Source of the DNA: an uncultured Clostridia bacterium
Lineage (GTDB): Bacteria; Bacillota; Clostridia; Lachnospirales; CAMVHY01
Direction of reading: 5' to 3'
Assembly: GCA_947167415.1 (NCBI GenBank)
Contig: CAMVHY010000082.1
Span: forward strand, 1 to 6,573
DNA length: 6,573 nucleotides
The notes beneath the pieces are model-generated. The model was not told where the DNA came from, did not search any database, and saw nothing but the letters and a program-made list of their open reading frames with translations. Positions 6,367 through 6,573 of the stretch are shown one piece after another (position 1 is the stretch's first letter; every line of letters begins with the position of its first letter). A program made the translations under genes and the position numbers.

Positions 6367-6372
6367 GAGGTG
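6367..6372 (+). promoter_or_regulatory. Shine-Dalgarno of glgB
   Basis: GAGGTG lies 6 bases before the TTG at 6379-6381 and supports this non-ATG start; no in-frame ATG occurs before codon 30. Confidence 0.75.
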
Positions 6373-6378
6373 TTTCAT

Positions 6379-6573
6379 TTGCTTAAAAAAGATTTAAAAG
6401 GAATTGATTGGGATTTAAAAAAAATAATTGATTCTGAGCATGCGGATCCACACACATTTTTAGGTATGCACGTGATAAAAAATAAAATTTTTGTCAGAGC
6501 TTTTTTTCCTCAGGCAAAAAAAATGTTTATAAAAAATTTGGATACCAAAAAAAAATTTGAGATGGACAAAATA
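6379..6573 (+). CDS. glgB: 1,4-alpha-glucan branching enzyme, N-terminal fragment
   Basis: Only the first 65 codons are in the window; the full enzyme is usually over 600 residues. GlgB makes the alpha-1,6 branches of glycogen by moving pieces of alpha-1,4 chains, in the cytoplasm. The recognisable part is HADPHTFLGMH at residues 21-31, the conserved N-terminal DPH..LG.H motif of GlgB, followed by VIKNKIFVRAFFPQAKKMFI, which fits the start of the N-terminal CBM48-type beta-sandwich. The catalytic GH13 domain is outside the window. The start is TTG, supported by GAGGTG 6 bases upstream and a clear promoter. The gene is divergent from the coiled-coil gene, and its 5' end is duplicated as a relic at 3442-3516. 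Whether other glycogen genes follow cannot be seen. Confidence 0.9.
   Translation, partial: MLKKDLKGIDWDLKKIIDSEHADPHTFLGMHVIKNKIFVRAFFPQAKKMFIKNLDTKKKFEMDKI

Larger units (their letters stand above)
6170..6378. other. Divergent intergenic region between the coiled-coil gene and glgB
   Basis: The right half holds the glgB promoter and leader. For the minus-strand coiled-coil gene, TATATA-like words exist around 6210-6220, but no -35 at normal spacing stands out, so I do not call a promoter there. No RNA gene, terminator or convincing small reading frame was seen. Confidence 0.6.
6320..6396 (+). repeat. Direct repeat, intact copy spanning the glgB promoter and start
   Basis: This is the intact partner of the relic at 3442-3516, in the same orientation and offset by 2878-2880 bases. 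It includes the extended -10, the leader, the Shine-Dalgarno, the TTG start and the first codons of glgB. Confidence 0.7.

Noticed and set aside
1..6573. CRISPR array, tRNA, rRNA, insertion sequence or alternative genetic code
   Set aside because: No regularly spaced repeats, cloverleaf, rRNA-like stretch or transposase frame was seen. Trp codons in several genes are TGG and stops are TAA or TAG, so a TGA-for-Trp code is not needed.

Overview
The window looks like a chromosomal piece of a very AT-rich bacterium using the standard genetic code (Trp is read from TGG, and TGA is not needed as a sense codon). Strong AGGAGG-type ribosome binding sites, TTG starts, a heterodimeric ABC exporter and a glycogen branching enzyme with a Clostridia-like N-terminus all fit a low-GC Bacillota, probably a Clostridia relative. 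This placement is an inference; no rRNA or marker gene is present.

Left part (1-3315, minus strand): two adjacent genes for the two halves of a heterodimeric type IV (former B-type) ABC exporter. The upstream subunit (1585-3315) is complete and has a degenerate ATPase site (Asp in place of the catalytic Glu, Gln in place of the switch His). The downstream subunit (1-1575, cut by the window edge) has the canonical Walker B Glu but an LSQGQ signature. The two genes nearly touch, and the second has no ATG start, so they should be translated together.

Middle (3316-6196): a 426-base non-coding region, then three genes I do not recognise. One is a soluble 155-residue protein on the plus strand (3742-4209). 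The other two are a three-helix membrane protein with a polar tail (4329-4847) and a 412-residue coiled-coil protein (4931-6169), both on the minus strand and probably one operon. The soluble gene and the minus-strand pair converge on a shared bidirectional terminator (4228-4261). By hand counts on sampled lines this block is visibly richer in GC (often 33-43%) than the exporter genes (about 20-30%).

Right edge (6170-6573): a divergent intergenic region and the first 65 codons of glgB on the plus strand, with a clear extended -10 promoter, a Shine-Dalgarno and a TTG start.

The most notable structure is a direct repeat of about 75 bases. The glgB promoter, ribosome binding site and start (6320-6396) have a second copy at 3442-3516, about 84% identical, in which the -10, the Shine-Dalgarno and the start codon are all damaged. 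The three unrecognised genes lie exactly between the intact and the relic copy. This suggests that the exporter operon and glgB were once direct neighbours and that the block was inserted between them with duplication of the glgB 5' end.
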